NCBI GenBank assembly: GCA_020621865.1
Contig: JAHRYW010000001.1
Location: forward strand, 199,177-263,176
Reading direction: 5' to 3'
From: Betaproteobacteria bacterium
Lineage (GTDB): Bacteria; Pseudomonadota; Gammaproteobacteria; Burkholderiales; Rhodocyclaceae
DNA length: 64,000 nucleotides
Of this stretch, positions 41,287 through 50,289 are shown one piece after another (the stretch's first letter is position 1; each line of letters starts with the position of its first letter). The notes under the pieces were generated by a model. The model was given only the letters and a program-made list of their open reading frames with translations. It searched no databases and had not been told where the DNA came from. The translations under genes and the position numbers were made by a program.

Positions 41287-44047
41287 ACTCGATGCGAAAA
41301 CCCTGGGCGATGCTGGCGATGACGGCGTTCAACTCGCTCTCAAAGCGCTGGAAAATGCCGTCGGGCAGGGGTTCGCCCTGGCGCAGCGCCAGCTCCAGTT
41401 CCTTCGAGGCATTCTGCAGTCCCTGGGCGCCGATCGTGCCGGCCAGGCCCTTGGTGCTGTGGGCGCGCCGTTCGGCGGTGGCGTAGTCGCCGGCTTGCAT
41501 GGCATCGCGGATGGCCTCGGGTTCGGCCATGAAACGGGCATGAAAGTCGCGAAGCACCTTTTCGTAAAGTGCCGGTTTGTTCATCATGCGGCGCAGGCCA
41601 TCGGCCTTGTCGATGCCGGGTAGGTCGGGCAATCCGTCGGCGGAGCTCATGGGAGCGCTCTCCTTGTTATTGGCTTGGGCCGGCGTAGCCAGGGTGGGCC
41701 GCCAGCGGACGAGTATATCCCTTAGTCCGTCGGGGTCAATGGGCTTGGTCACGAAATCGTTCATGCCGACGTCAAGGCAGCGCTGACGTTCCGAATCCAT
41801 TGCGTGGGCGGTCATCGCGATGATCGGCAGGGCGTCCAGGCGACCGCTCGCCCGCAGGCGGCGGGTGGCTTCCAGGCCATCCATTTCGGGCATCTGGATG
41901 TCCATCAGCACGATGTCGTAACTGTTGTTTTCCGTGAGCAGCCTGGAGATCGCCTGCACGCCGTTGTCGGCCATGTCGACGGTAATGCCGAAGGATTCGA
42001 GGATCTCGCCGGCGATCAGCTGGTTGGTCGGCATGTCTTCGACCAGCAGCACGCGCAGGCCGGCCAGCGGCGCGGGCTTGCCGGGAGCAGCGGGCGCCGG
42101 GGCCTCGGCCTGATTGACCAGCTTGCCGATCTGGGCGGCGGTCACCGGCTTGTTGAGCACGGCGTCGAAGCAACGCAAACGTGCTTCGCCGACCAGCGTG
42201 GCGGTATCGGCAGCGGTGACCATGACCAGCTTGGGCGCGGGCGTGATCTGGTTGTGAATGGCATCGGCTAGTTCCAGGCCGTCCATGCCCGGCATGTTGA
42301 GGTCGATGGTGACGAACTCGAAGCGGGCCGCGCGGGTGTCGCCGAGCATGGCCAGCGCCTGTTCGCCGGATTCGGCGGGCAGCGCCGTGTAGCCCTGCTT
42401 TTCGAGCAGGGCAATCAGGATCGAGCGGGCCAATGGGCTGTCGTCGACGACCAGCGCCCGGCGTCGCATCAGGTTGGGGGGCGGCGCGTTGTCACGGCCG
42501 AGCGCCAGCTTGACGCTGAAGGTAAAGGTGCTGCCGACGTTGGGCTGGCTGCGTACCCAGATGTCGCCTTTCATCAGCTGCGCCAGCTGTTTGCTGATGG
42601 TCAGGCCGAGCCCGGTGCCGCCGAATTTCCGGGTGATCGAGGTGTCGGCCTGGCTGAAGGCGTTGAACAGGTTTTGCTGCTGGATCAGCGACATGCCGAT
42701 GCCGGTATCCTGGACGTCGAATTCGAGGTGGGCCAGGCTGCCGTCGCTGGGCAGGCGGCGGACGAAAACGGTGATCGAGCCCCGGGCGGTGAATTTGATG
42801 GCATTGCCGATCAGGTTGATCAGGATCTGACCCAGGCGCAACGGGTCGCCGTTGAGATTGGGCGGAACGTCGGGATCGACGACGTACTGGAGTTCCAGCC
42901 CTTTTTCCTGGGCGCGCTGGAGCAGGACGCTGGTCACGTTGTCGAGGACGCCGTCGAGGGCGAATTCGGTTTCCTCGAGTTGCATCCGGCCGGCATCGAT
43001 CTTGGAGAAATCCAGGATGTCGTTGACCAGGCCGAGCAGCATTTGCCCTGCGCCGTGGATGCGCGAGATGAAGTCGCGCTGCTTGTCGGTCAGCTCGGTT
43101 TTCAGCAGCAGGTGGGCGAGGCCGATCACGGCATTCATCGGCGTGCGGATTTCGTGGCTCATGTTGGCCAGGAATTCGGTCTTTGCGTTGGCGGCGGTTT
43201 CGGCGGCCTGCTTGGCGTCGGACAGGGCGATCTCGGCTCGCTTGCGTTTGCTGATGTCCTGCAGCGTTTCGATGGCGCCGATGATCCGGCCTTGTTTGTC
43301 GCGCAGGGGCGCGGCGGTGAAGAACAGCCAGCGGTCGAAGGCGGGGAAGTAGTCTTCGGCCTCGAAGGCGCCGTCGATCAAGCGCGATTTTCGGTATTTG
43401 TTCGAATAAAGCTGCTGCAGCAGCGACATTTCGCCGGTGATGACCAGGTCGGCCATGATCGGGCGTTGCGCCGGGTAGAAGGCCCGCCAGTGATGGCGCG
43501 TGCCGATGATTTCGCCGGCCGGGACGCCGATGATCTGCTCGCAGGCGCGGTTCCAGTGGGTGACGACATGGTCGGCGTCGATCACGAAAGCCGGTACCGG
43601 GCTGCTGTCGATAATCTGGGCCAGCCTGTCATCGGCGCTGGCGAGCTCTGCCGTGGAGGCCAGGCTTGGCCGGGCGATGGCGCTGAAGGTGATGACCAGC
43701 GGCGCCTCGTTGTCGGCCTGGCCGGCGGCTGGCAGGCGGACGTCGAAGCTGTGCCAGAGGCCGCTGCCGTGCTGCAGGCGCAGTGTGAAGCCGGGCAGGC
43801 CGCGTGCCGTGCCGGCGGCCAGCTTGTCGAACAGGGTGGCCAGTTGGGCTCGCTCGTCGGCGTGGACGCGTTCGAGCCACGCCGTCGGGGTGGTGGGCAG
43901 CTGGTCGGGGGTGATCCCGAGCAATTGGTGGAAATTGGCCGAAACCTGCAGGTGGCGGTCTTCGGCATGCCACAGCCAGCAACCGACGCCGGCGAGGGCG
44001 AGCGCCTCTTCCAGGGCGGTGGCCGGGAGTTGGCTGGCGGGCGGCAT
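41285..44047 (-). CDS. Cytoplasmic hybrid histidine kinase with two receivers and HPt
   Basis: 920 aa without membrane segments. Two PAS-like domains (about 10-125 and 140-270), HisKA with [11 protein letters not shown], HATPase_c (NLIGNAIKFTARG, FGGTGLGLTI), a first receiver (VTIDLNMPGMDG), a second receiver (IVLMDIQMPEMDG) and a C-terminal HPt with the His in RAHSTKGLAGTIGA. The layout parallels that of the 1432-residue kinase but lacks the periplasmic sensor. A cytoplasmic redox or metabolite signal read by PAS is likely. The small helical protein encoded just upstream is a probable partner. Confidence 0.92.
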   Translation of the reverse strand: MPPASQLPATALEEALALAGVGCWLWHAEDRHLQVSANFHQLLGITPDQLPTTPTAWLERVHADERAQLATLFDKLAAGTARGLPGFTLRLQHGSGLWHSFDVRLPAAGQADNEAPLVITFSAIARPSLASTAELASADDRLAQIIDSSPVPAFVIDADHVVTHWNRACEQIIGVPAGEIIGTRHHWRAFYPAQRPIMADLVITGEMSLLQQLYSNKYRKSRLIDGAFEAEDYFPAFDRWLFFTAAPLRDKQGRIIGAIETLQDISKRKRAEIALSDAKQAAETAANAKTEFLANMSHEIRTPMNAVIGLAHLLLKTELTDKQRDFISRIHGAGQMLLGLVNDILDFSKIDAGRMQLEETEFALDGVLDNVTSVLLQRAQEKGLELQYVVDPDVPPNLNGDPLRLGQILINLIGNAIKFTARGSITVFVRRLPSDGSLAHLEFDVQDTGIGMSLIQQQNLFNAFSQADTSITRKFGGTGLGLTISKQLAQLMKGDIWVRSQPNVGSTFTFSVKLALGRDNAPPPNLMRRRALVVDDSPLARSILIALLEKQGYTALPAESGEQALAMLGDTRAARFEFVTIDLNMPGMDGLELADAIHNQITPAPKLVMVTAADTATLVGEARLRCFDAVLNKPVTAAQIGKLVNQAEAPAPAAPGKPAPLAGLRVLLVEDMPTNQLIAGEILESFGITVDMADNGVQAISRLLTENNSYDIVLMDIQMPEMDGLEATRRLRASGRLDALPIIAMTAHAMDSERQRCLDVGMNDFVTKPIDPDGLRDILVRWRPTLATPAQANNKESAPMSSADGLPDLPGIDKADGLRRMMNKPALYEKVLRDFHARFMAEPEAIRDAMQAGDYATAERRAHSTKGLAGTIGAQGLQNASKELELALRQGEPLPDGIFQRFESELNAVIASIAQGFRIE

Positions 44048-44066
44048 GATGGGGACGACGGGCGAG

Positions 44067-44636
44067 CTAGAACAGCTCGATGTCGTCGCTCTTGTCCTTC
44101 ATCTCGGCCATGAACTTGTCCACCGCTTCATGGACCGGAACGCCCTGCATGACGGCGTCGAACATGGCGATTTCTTCGCGGGTCGTGTACTTGGCCCTGA
44201 TCTTGTCCTGGAGGCCGACCCATTCGCCGGGGTTGTACAGCCGGCGCCCGTCGGCGACCAGGTCGCTGAGGTCGCCCAGGCTGAACCCGACGTGGGCCAG
44301 GCGCTGGACCAGTTTGTCGTAGAACTGGAAGGCGATGATGGCCTGATGGACCATGCTGGAAACGTGCTCGGAGACGCCGCTCAGGTTCTGCTTGGCGATG
44401 CCGACTTCGCCCTGGTCGGGCAGGGTGTGCACGGTGTCGGAGATCGTCCGCATGTAACCGGCCATGGTCGTGAAGGAGTTGGTCAGCACTTCCACCGAGG
44501 CGTTGCTGTCCTTCATCGCGGCTTCGATCTGCACGGCGGCCAGCTCGAGCAGTAGCACCGTCTCGCGGACCTGGCTCCAGTTCAGGTCCGGCATGTGGGC
44601 GGTGGTGCCGCGCGGCTGGCTGGTTTCGTCATTCAT
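44067..44636 (-). CDS. Helical protein, distantly CheZ-like
   Basis: 189 aa from MNDETSQPRG, with GGAGAG upstream. Predicted mostly alpha-helical. The stretch MVHQAIIAFQFYDKLVQRLAHV recalls the dimerisation helices with a Gln/Asp-rich motif seen in CheZ phosphatases (for example FQDLTGQ-type), but the resemblance is weak and the name is only a suggestion. It ends 19 bp before the start of the hybrid kinase gene on the same strand, so it may regulate or dephosphorylate that relay. No signal peptide or membrane segment was seen. Confidence 0.55.
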   Translation of the reverse strand: MNDETSQPRGTTAHMPDLNWSQVRETVLLLELAAVQIEAAMKDSNASVEVLTNSFTTMAGYMRTISDTVHTLPDQGEVGIAKQNLSGVSEHVSSMVHQAIIAFQFYDKLVQRLAHVGFSLGDLSDLVADGRRLYNPGEWVGLQDKIRAKYTTREEIAMFDAVMQGVPVHEAVDKFMAEMKDKSDDIELF

Positions 44637-44674
44637 TAAGAGCTCTCCTCGCTGGCCGGAGACTATAGCGCAAT

Positions 44675-45037
44675 TCAAGCGGGGCGTTCTACCACGACGT
44701 AGTGTTTGCGCACTGCTTCAAGGACTTCGAAGGTTCCGGCGAAACCACTGGGAATGACGCAGGCATCGCCGGGGCCGAATTCGGCGGCATCGCCGGCGCT
44801 GTCGGTGATGCGCAGGCGGCCCTCGATGACGCAGAAGAATTCGTCCTTGCCCGGGGCGAAGGCGATGTTCCAGGCCCCCGGTTCGCAGGCCCAGATGCCG
44901 GCCGACAAATCGCCAGCCGGGCTGAGGAAGTGTTCCAGGGTGGTGCGCTGCGGGTTGCCGCGGACGAGGCGGTCGGGGCGCGGGTGGTCGTAGGCCGGGG
45001 TGGGACTCTGGCGGGCGAATACGGTCAGTTTGGGCAT
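44675..45037 (-). CDS. Cupin domain protein (cupin_3 type)
   Basis: 120 aa. A single cupin barrel of the EutQ/DUF861 type: SAGIWACEPGAWNIAF, the metal-site strand KDEFFCVIEGRLRIT and the second motif FGPGDACVIPSGFAGTFEVL. Such proteins bind small molecules or act as isomerases; no substrate is suggested. It is adjacent to a cytochrome c gene on the same strand, one base away. Confidence 0.82.
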   Translation of the reverse strand: MPKLTVFARQSPTPAYDHPRPDRLVRGNPQRTTLEHFLSPAGDLSAGIWACEPGAWNIAFAPGKDEFFCVIEGRLRITDSAGDAAEFGPGDACVIPSGFAGTFEVLEAVRKHYVVVERPA

Positions 45038-45038
45038 G

Positions 45039-45407
45039 TCATTTTCTCAGGCGCTTGTCGGCCTTTTGCCGCCAGCGGTTGATGTCGTCCGGGCTCGGTT
45101 CCGGAAAGCGGCCGCCGCCGGCGTTGGCCATGTGGATCACGGCGCGGGCGACTTCGCCGTCGCTCAGGGCTGGGTTGCCGCCGCGGGCGGGCATCTTGCG
45201 GATGCCGGCGAGAGCCGTAGGGACCAGTTCGTTGAGGCCTTCCTTGACCAGTTTTCCCCACTGCTTGCGGTTGCCGAAGACCGGGGCGCCGTCCTTGCCG
45301 TCGCCATGGCACTGGATGCAGGTGGCTTCGTAGACCTCGGCCCCGGATTTTTCCTGGGCGGCGGCCGGCAGGCAAAGGGCGGCGAGGAGCAGGGCGACGA
45401 TACGCAT
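45039..45407 (-). CDS. Small periplasmic cytochrome c (c5-like)
   Basis: 122 aa with a signal peptide (LLLAALCLPAAAQ). One heme site CIQCH sits about residue 35, with a later Met in IRKMPARGGNPALSDGE as probable axial ligand, the layout of class I c5-type cytochromes. It should carry electrons in the periplasm. It is next to the cupin gene but no oxidase or dehydrogenase is near, so the partner is unknown. It is divergent from the amidase gene. Confidence 0.87.
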   Translation of the reverse strand: MRIVALLLAALCLPAAAQEKSGAEVYEATCIQCHGDGKDGAPVFGNRKQWGKLVKEGLNELVPTALAGIRKMPARGGNPALSDGEVARAVIHMANAGGGRFPEPSPDDINRWRQKADKRLRK

Positions 45408-45516
45408 GGCGGCGGTCTCAGTGATGATCGGGCGCCTATGTTAGGGCATCTCGATATGCTGCGACCAGTCCGCCGCCCGGCTGTGAAGAGTTGTCGATTC
45501 CCCGGATAATTCGCCC

Positions 45517-46230
45517 ATGGACCGTTTTTTCATTTTTGCCCTTTTTTTGCTGCCGACCGTAGCATTCGCCGCGTCGCCGCTGGTTGCCGTCGATGTCGGC
45601 CATGGCGGCAAGGACAGTGGCGCGACCAGTGCCCGCGGGCGCAGCGAGTTCGCGTTCAACCTGGATTTTTCCCGGGTGCTGGCGGCGAGCTTGCGCCAGC
45701 ACGAGCTGGGTGTGCGCGAAGTCAATTTCGACGGCAATATCGGCAGCCTGGCGGCGCGGCCGCAGGCGGCGGCGGGCAGCGATTTCTTCATCGCCGTCCA
45801 TCACGATTCGATCGGCGAGGCCTGGCTGCTCAACTGGGAGTGGAACGGTCAGCCGCAGACCTATACCGAGGTCAAGCGCGGCTACGGCATCTTCGTCTCG
45901 GCGCAGAATCCAGAGCTGGAGACCAGCCTGCGCTGCGCCTCGACGATCGGCGCGATGATGCGCCGGGCCGGCTTCGAGCCGTCGCCGTGGCACGCCCGCA
46001 AGCACCTGGCGGCCGACGCCGACAACGGCGTCTGGTATTACGACAACCTGGTCGTGCTCTATCGCACAACGCTGCCGGCGGTGCTGTTCGAGGCCGGGGT
46101 GATCAAGCACCGCGACGAGGAGCTGGAACTGCTCGATCCCGAGCGCCAGGCCAGGATGGCTGATGCGGTCGCCACCGGCATCGCCGCCTGCCTGTACGTC
46201 AGGGCGGCCGAGCCGCTTACAGAAAAATAG
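45517..46230 (+). CDS. N-acetylmuramoyl-L-alanine amidase
   Basis: 237 aa with an amidase_3 domain and no AMIN domain, cleaving the stem peptide from muramic acid in the periplasm. Zinc and catalytic residues are visible: [13 protein letters not shown] (His), [10 protein letters not shown] (Glu), FIAVHHDS (His) and [14 protein letters not shown] (Glu). The signal peptide [12 protein letters not shown] is encoded by a copy of the dispersed repeat, an unusual origin for a functional signal. The ribosome-binding site is weak. The 3' end overlaps the convergent murB end by 14 bp. Confidence 0.9.
   Translation: MDRFFIFALFLLPTVAFAASPLVAVDVGHGGKDSGATSARGRSEFAFNLDFSRVLAASLRQHELGVREVNFDGNIGSLAARPQAAAGSDFFIAVHHDSIGEAWLLNWEWNGQPQTYTEVKRGYGIFVSAQNPELETSLRCASTIGAMMRRAGFEPSPWHARKHLAADADNGVWYYDNLVVLYRTTLPAVLFEAGVIKHRDEELELLDPERQARMADAVATGIAACLYVRAAEPLTEK
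45531..45568 (-). repeat. Dispersed USS-like repeat, copy 9 (amidase signal peptide)
   Basis: Minus-strand core CGAATGCTACGGTCGG, followed by A7 and A5 tracts. The plus strand encodes the hydrophobic core and cleavage region of the amidase signal peptide. Confidence 0.92.
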
Positions 46231-47230
46231 GCTCCGGCGTCAGGTTGACGCCGAATTTTGCGCGTACGTCGTGCTGCACGGCGGCCATCGTCCTTTTGAC
46301 ATCGGCCCCGTTGGCGCCGCCGCGATTGACCAGGACCAGCGCCTGCTTTTCGTACATACCGACCGGGCCGAGTGCCTTGCCCTTCCAGCCGGCTTGTTCG
46401 ATCAGCCAGCCGGCGGCCAGCTTGACCCGGCCGTCGGGCTGCGGGTAGCGGGGCAGGGTGGGGTGGCTGGTGGCCAGTTCGGCCGCCCTGGCGGCATCGA
46501 CCACCGGGTTGTGGAAGAAGCTGCCGGCGTTCGGCGTCACCGCCGGGTCGGGCAGCTTGCGCTGGCGGATGGCGATGATTGCATTGGCGACCTCGCGGGC
46601 GCTTGGCGTGGCGATCTGACGCGCCGCCAGTTCCTGCGCCAGTTCGGCATAGCGCAGCCTGGGCTGCCAGACCTTGGGCAGACGGAAGACGACCGCGGTG
46701 ATGGCGATCCGTCCGTTCAGGTGCCAGCCTTCCTGCTTGAACAGGCTGTCACGGTAGGCAAAACGGCAAATGCTACGGTCGAAGGCAAAAAATGCCCGTT
46801 TTTCAAAATCCCAGGCGCTGACCGTGTGCAGCAATTCGCCGACTTCCAGGCCGTAGGCGCCGATATTCTGGATCGGCGCGGCACCGACTGTGCCGGGAAT
46901 CAGGCTCAGGTTCTCCAGCCCCGGCCAGCCTTGGGCCAGCGTCCATTGCACGAAATCGTGCCAGTTCTCGCCGGCCCCGGCTTCGATATACCAGGCCTCG
47001 GCGTCCTCGCCGACCAGGCGCTTGCCGGGGATCGCCATGTGCAGCACGAGGCCGTCGAAGTCGCCGCTCAGCACCAGGTTGCTGCCGCCGCCGAGGATGA
47101 AGCGTCGGGCGGTGGCCAGTTCGCCGTCGGCCAGCTGGTTGGCGGTGCTGATGGCCAGGTAGCGGGCGGCCCGGCCGGGCAGGGCGAGGGTGTTGAAAGG
47201 GGCGAGGTCGACGTTGGGTTCGAAAAGCAT
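46217..47230 (-). CDS. murB: UDP-N-acetylenolpyruvoylglucosamine reductase
   Basis: 337 aa from [17 protein letters not shown]; the upstream frame lacks resemblance. The flavoenzyme makes UDP-MurNAc for peptidoglycan. FAD-binding [37 protein letters not shown] and C-terminal catalytic NAGSFFHNP match type I MurB, including the YRDSLFK motif. A copy of the dispersed repeat encodes [16 protein letters not shown] just before YRDS, in a variable loop between strands; the frame and the length are kept. Convergent with the amidase, giving two cell-wall genes end to end. Confidence 0.94.
   Translation of the reverse strand: MLFEPNVDLAPFNTLALPGRAARYLAISTANQLADGELATARRFILGGGSNLVLSGDFDGLVLHMAIPGKRLVGEDAEAWYIEAGAGENWHDFVQWTLAQGWPGLENLSLIPGTVGAAPIQNIGAYGLEVGELLHTVSAWDFEKRAFFAFDRSICRFAYRDSLFKQEGWHLNGRIAITAVVFRLPKVWQPRLRYAELAQELAARQIATPSAREVANAIIAIRQRKLPDPAVTPNAGSFFHNPVVDAARAAELATSHPTLPRYPQPDGRVKLAAGWLIEQAGWKGKALGPVGMYEKQALVLVNRGGANGADVKRTMAAVQHDVRAKFGVNLTPEPIFL
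46766..46810 (+). repeat. Dispersed USS-like repeat, copy 10 (inside murB)
   Basis: Core CAAATGCTACGGTCG from 46768, followed by A6, then T5 and CAAAA tracts, in frame in murB. Confidence 0.88.
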
Positions 47231-47481
47231 GGCGGAATTTTCGTCGATTTTGCGGCGCTTGGCTGCACTTGCGCGCCGAGCCCCGGGAAATCTGCCAAAA
47301 CGCCTGCCCGAGGGGCTTGGCAAGCGCCGCAATCATGCAATAATCAAACGTATGAAAACTGGTTTCTAATAAGTGAATCGACCAACATGAGCGCGCATCC
47401 ATGGTTGTCAGCGATCGAACTAATTGTGGGTCCGCCGTGTCCGATGCTTCGGAAAACGGCAGCGTGCCGGGAGGGAGCTTG

Positions 47482-48252
47482 ATGAGCGGCGAAATCATTT
47501 TGGAAACACGCGGCCTGACCAAGGAGTTCAAGGGATTTACCGCCGTTTCCGACGTCAATCTGAAAGTCCAGCGCGGCACCATCCATGCACTGATCGGCCC
47601 GAACGGCGCCGGCAAGACGACCGTCTTCAACCTGGTCACCAAGTTCCTGCCGCCGACGGCCGGCAGCATCCACTTCAAGGGCGAGGACATCACCCACGAG
47701 GCACCGGCCGTCACGGCGCGCCGCGGTTTCGTCCGCTCCTTCCAGATTTCGGCCACCTTCCCGCACCTGACGGTCATGGAAAATGTCCGCATCGGCCTGC
47801 AGCGCAAGCTGGGCACCGAATTCCATTTCTGGAAATCGGAAAGGAGCCTGGACAAGCTGAACGACCAGGCCATGGCCCTGCTCGAATCGGTCGACCTGGC
47901 CAGCTTTGCCGACAGCGTGACTGCCGACATGCCCTACGGCCGCAAGCGGGCGCTGGAAATCGCCACGACCCTGGCCCTCGAACCGGACATGATGCTGCTT
48001 GACGAGCCGACCCAGGGCATGGGGCACGAGGACATCGAGCGCGTCGTCGCGCTGATCCGCAAGGTCTCGGCCAACCGCACGGTACTGATGGTCGAGCACA
48101 ACCTGTCGGTGGTCGCCAACCTGTGCGACCGGATCACCGTGCTGACCCGCGGCAGTGTGTTGGCCGAAGGGACTTACGACGAGGTGTCGAAGAATCCGCA
48201 GGTGCTGGCCGCCTACGTCGGCTCCGACAACATCAACGACGCGCACCACTGA
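47482..48252 (+). CDS. livG: Branched-chain amino-acid type ABC transporter ATPase LivG
   Basis: 256 aa from MSGEIILETRGLTKEF, with GGGAGG upstream; a longer frame begins 27 codons earlier without resemblance. ATPase with Walker A GPNGAGKTT, the LivG-type TARRGFVRSFQISATFPHLTVMENV insert split by the Q loop, signature PYGRKRALEIA and Walker B MLLDEPTQGMG. First gene of a livGF-binding protein-livHM cluster; gaps of 13 bp and more imply one transcript. Transcribed away from murB. Substrate class is uncertain: branched-chain amino acids, urea/amides or an aromatic acid. Confidence 0.9.
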   Translation: MSGEIILETRGLTKEFKGFTAVSDVNLKVQRGTIHALIGPNGAGKTTVFNLVTKFLPPTAGSIHFKGEDITHEAPAVTARRGFVRSFQISATFPHLTVMENVRIGLQRKLGTEFHFWKSERSLDKLNDQAMALLESVDLASFADSVTADMPYGRKRALEIATTLALEPDMMLLDEPTQGMGHEDIERVVALIRKVSANRTVLMVEHNLSVVANLCDRITVLTRGSVLAEGTYDEVSKNPQVLAAYVGSDNINDAHH

Positions 48253-48265
48253 ACCCGAAAAAGCC

Positions 48266-48988
48266 ATGACCAGCGCCTTCGCCCCGCAACCCGAATTCCT
48301 GCGCCTGACCCGCCTGCACGCGTTCTACGGCGAGTCGCACATCCTGCACGGCATCGATCTCAGCGTCGCCAAGGGCGAATGCGTCACGCTGCTCGGCCGC
48401 AATGGCGCCGGCCGGACGACGACGCTGAAGGCGATCATGGGCATGGTCGGCCGCCGGACCGGCTCGATCATGCTCAACGGCAACGAGGTCATCAACGTGC
48501 CGACGCACAAGATCGCCCGCCACGGCGTCGGCTACTGCCCCGAGGAGCGCGCCATCTTCGCCTCGCTGAGCGCCGAGGAGAACCTGACCCTGGCCCCCAT
48601 CGTGGCCACCGGCGGCATGTCGGTCGAAGAACTCTATGAGATGTTCCCGAATCTGAAGGAACGCAGAAACAGCCCGGGCAGCAAGCTGTCCGGCGGAGAA
48701 CAGCAAATGCTGGCGATGGCGCGCATCTTGCGAACGGGCGCCAAGCTCCTGCTGCTCGACGAAATCACCGAAGGCCTGGCCCCGGTGATCGTCAAGAAGC
48801 TGGGCGAGGTGATCACCGAACTCAAACAGCGCGGCTTCACCATCATCATGGTCGAACAAAATTTCCGCTTCGCCGCACCGCTGGCCGATCGCCACTATGT
48901 GCTCGAACACGGAGAAATACTCGCCACCATCAGCCGGGAAGAACTGCCGGGCAAGATGGACTGGCTGCACCGCACGCTCGGCGTTTGA
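48266..48988 (+). CDS. livF: Branched-chain amino-acid type ABC transporter ATPase LivF
   Basis: 240 aa from MTSAFAPQPEFLRL. Signature KLSGGEQQMLAMAR and Walker B LLLLDEITEGLAP identify the second ATPase of the Liv-type importer. The Walker A loop reads GRNGAGRTTT, so the lysine that contacts the ATP phosphates is replaced by arginine; the other motifs are intact. Similar loops occur in some LivF homologues, in my recollection, so it is probably functional or paired with LivG as the main catalytic site. It begins 13 bp after livG. Confidence 0.9.
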   Translation: MTSAFAPQPEFLRLTRLHAFYGESHILHGIDLSVAKGECVTLLGRNGAGRTTTLKAIMGMVGRRTGSIMLNGNEVINVPTHKIARHGVGYCPEERAIFASLSAEENLTLAPIVATGGMSVEELYEMFPNLKERRNSPGSKLSGGEQQMLAMARILRTGAKLLLLDEITEGLAPVIVKKLGEVITELKQRGFTIIMVEQNFRFAAPLADRHYVLEHGEILATISREELPGKMDWLHRTLGV

Positions 48989-49019
48989 CCCGACGCACCC
49001 ACCCTCAGGAGGAGTCACC

Positions 49020-50234
49020 ATGCTATCGAGAAAATTTACAACGACCGCCTGCGCCGCTGCCCTGGCCGCGCTTTCCTTCAACGCCCAGGCCCAGATTTCC
49101 GGCGGCTCGGTCAAGATCGGCGTGCTGACCGATCTCTCGGGCACCTACTCCGACCTCGCTGGCTCCGGGGCGGTGCTCGCCACCCGGATGGCCATCGATG
49201 ACTTCATCGCCAACGAGAAGCCGAACTTCAAGATCGAAATGGTCACTGCCGACCACCAGAACAAGGCCGATATCGCCTCCAACAAGGCGCGGGAATGGAT
49301 CGAGCGGGAGAGCGTGGACACCGTGACCGAGCTGGTCACAACCTCGACCGCGCTGGCCGTGATGAAAGTGGCCAAGGAAAAGGATCGCCTGGTCATCATG
49401 AACGGCCCGGCCGCCACGCCGATCACCAACGAGCAGTGCAACGACGTCTCGATCCATTACACCTACGACACCTACGCGCTGGCCAACGGCACCGCCAAGG
49501 CAGTCACCGCCCAGGGCGGCAAGAACTGGTTCTTCCTGACCGCCGACTATGCCTTCGGCCATGCGCTGGAGAAGGATTCGGCGGCTGTCGTCACGGCCAA
49601 CGGGGGCAAGGTGCTCGGCACGGTGCGTCATCCCTTCCCGGGCTCCGATTTCTCGTCCTTCCTGCTCAAGGCCCAGGCTTCCGGTGCCCAGGTCATCGGT
49701 CTGGCCAACGCTGGTACCGACACCACCAATGCGATCAAGCAGGCGGCCGAGTTCGGCATTACACCGACCCAGTCGCTGGCCGGCCTGCTGATGTTCATTA
49801 CCGACGTCCATGCGCTTGGCCTCAAGCCGACCCAGGGCATGTTCCTGACCACCGGCTTCTACTGGGACCGCAACGACGAGACCCGCGCCTGGTCGAAGCG
49901 TTTCTTCGACAAGCAGAAGAAGATGCCGACCATGGTCCAGGCCGGTCAGTATTCGTCGATCTACAACTACCTGAAGGCCGTCAAGGCGACCGGTACCGAC
50001 GATACGGGCAAGGTCATGGCGATGATGAAGAAGACGCCGATCAACGACTTCTTCGCCAAGAACGGCAAGATCCGCGACGACGGCCGGATGGTGCACGACA
50101 TGTTCCTGGTCCAGGTCAAGAAGCCGGCCGACTCGAAGTATCCGTGGGATTACTACACGATCAAGGCAACCATCCCGGCGGCCGAGGCCTTCCAGCCCCT
50201 GTCGCAATCGCGCTGCCCGCTGATCAAGAAGTAA
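49020..50234 (+). CDS. ABC transporter periplasmic substrate-binding protein
   Basis: 404 aa from MLSRKFTTTACAA, with a signal peptide cleaved near AQA-QISGG and AGGAGG upstream. A Peripla_BP_6 fold: VKIGVLTDLSGTYSDLAG opens the first lobe, VTELVTTSTALAVMKVAKEK and KNWFFLTADYAFGHALEKD follow. Binding proteins of this type take up amino acids, amides or aromatic carboxylates. The ligand cannot be read from the sequence. Flanked by both ATPase genes upstream and both permease genes downstream. Confidence 0.9.
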   Translation: MLSRKFTTTACAAALAALSFNAQAQISGGSVKIGVLTDLSGTYSDLAGSGAVLATRMAIDDFIANEKPNFKIEMVTADHQNKADIASNKAREWIERESVDTVTELVTTSTALAVMKVAKEKDRLVIMNGPAATPITNEQCNDVSIHYTYDTYALANGTAKAVTAQGGKNWFFLTADYAFGHALEKDSAAVVTANGGKVLGTVRHPFPGSDFSSFLLKAQASGAQVIGLANAGTDTTNAIKQAAEFGITPTQSLAGLLMFITDVHALGLKPTQGMFLTTGFYWDRNDETRAWSKRFFDKQKKMPTMVQAGQYSSIYNYLKAVKATGTDDTGKVMAMMKKTPINDFFAKNGKIRDDGRMVHDMFLVQVKKPADSKYPWDYYTIKATIPAAEAFQPLSQSRCPLIKK

Positions 50235-50289
50235 GCCTCATCGCAATGCCCGGCGCGAACCGTGGTTTGCGCCGGGACCGGAGCCCTTC

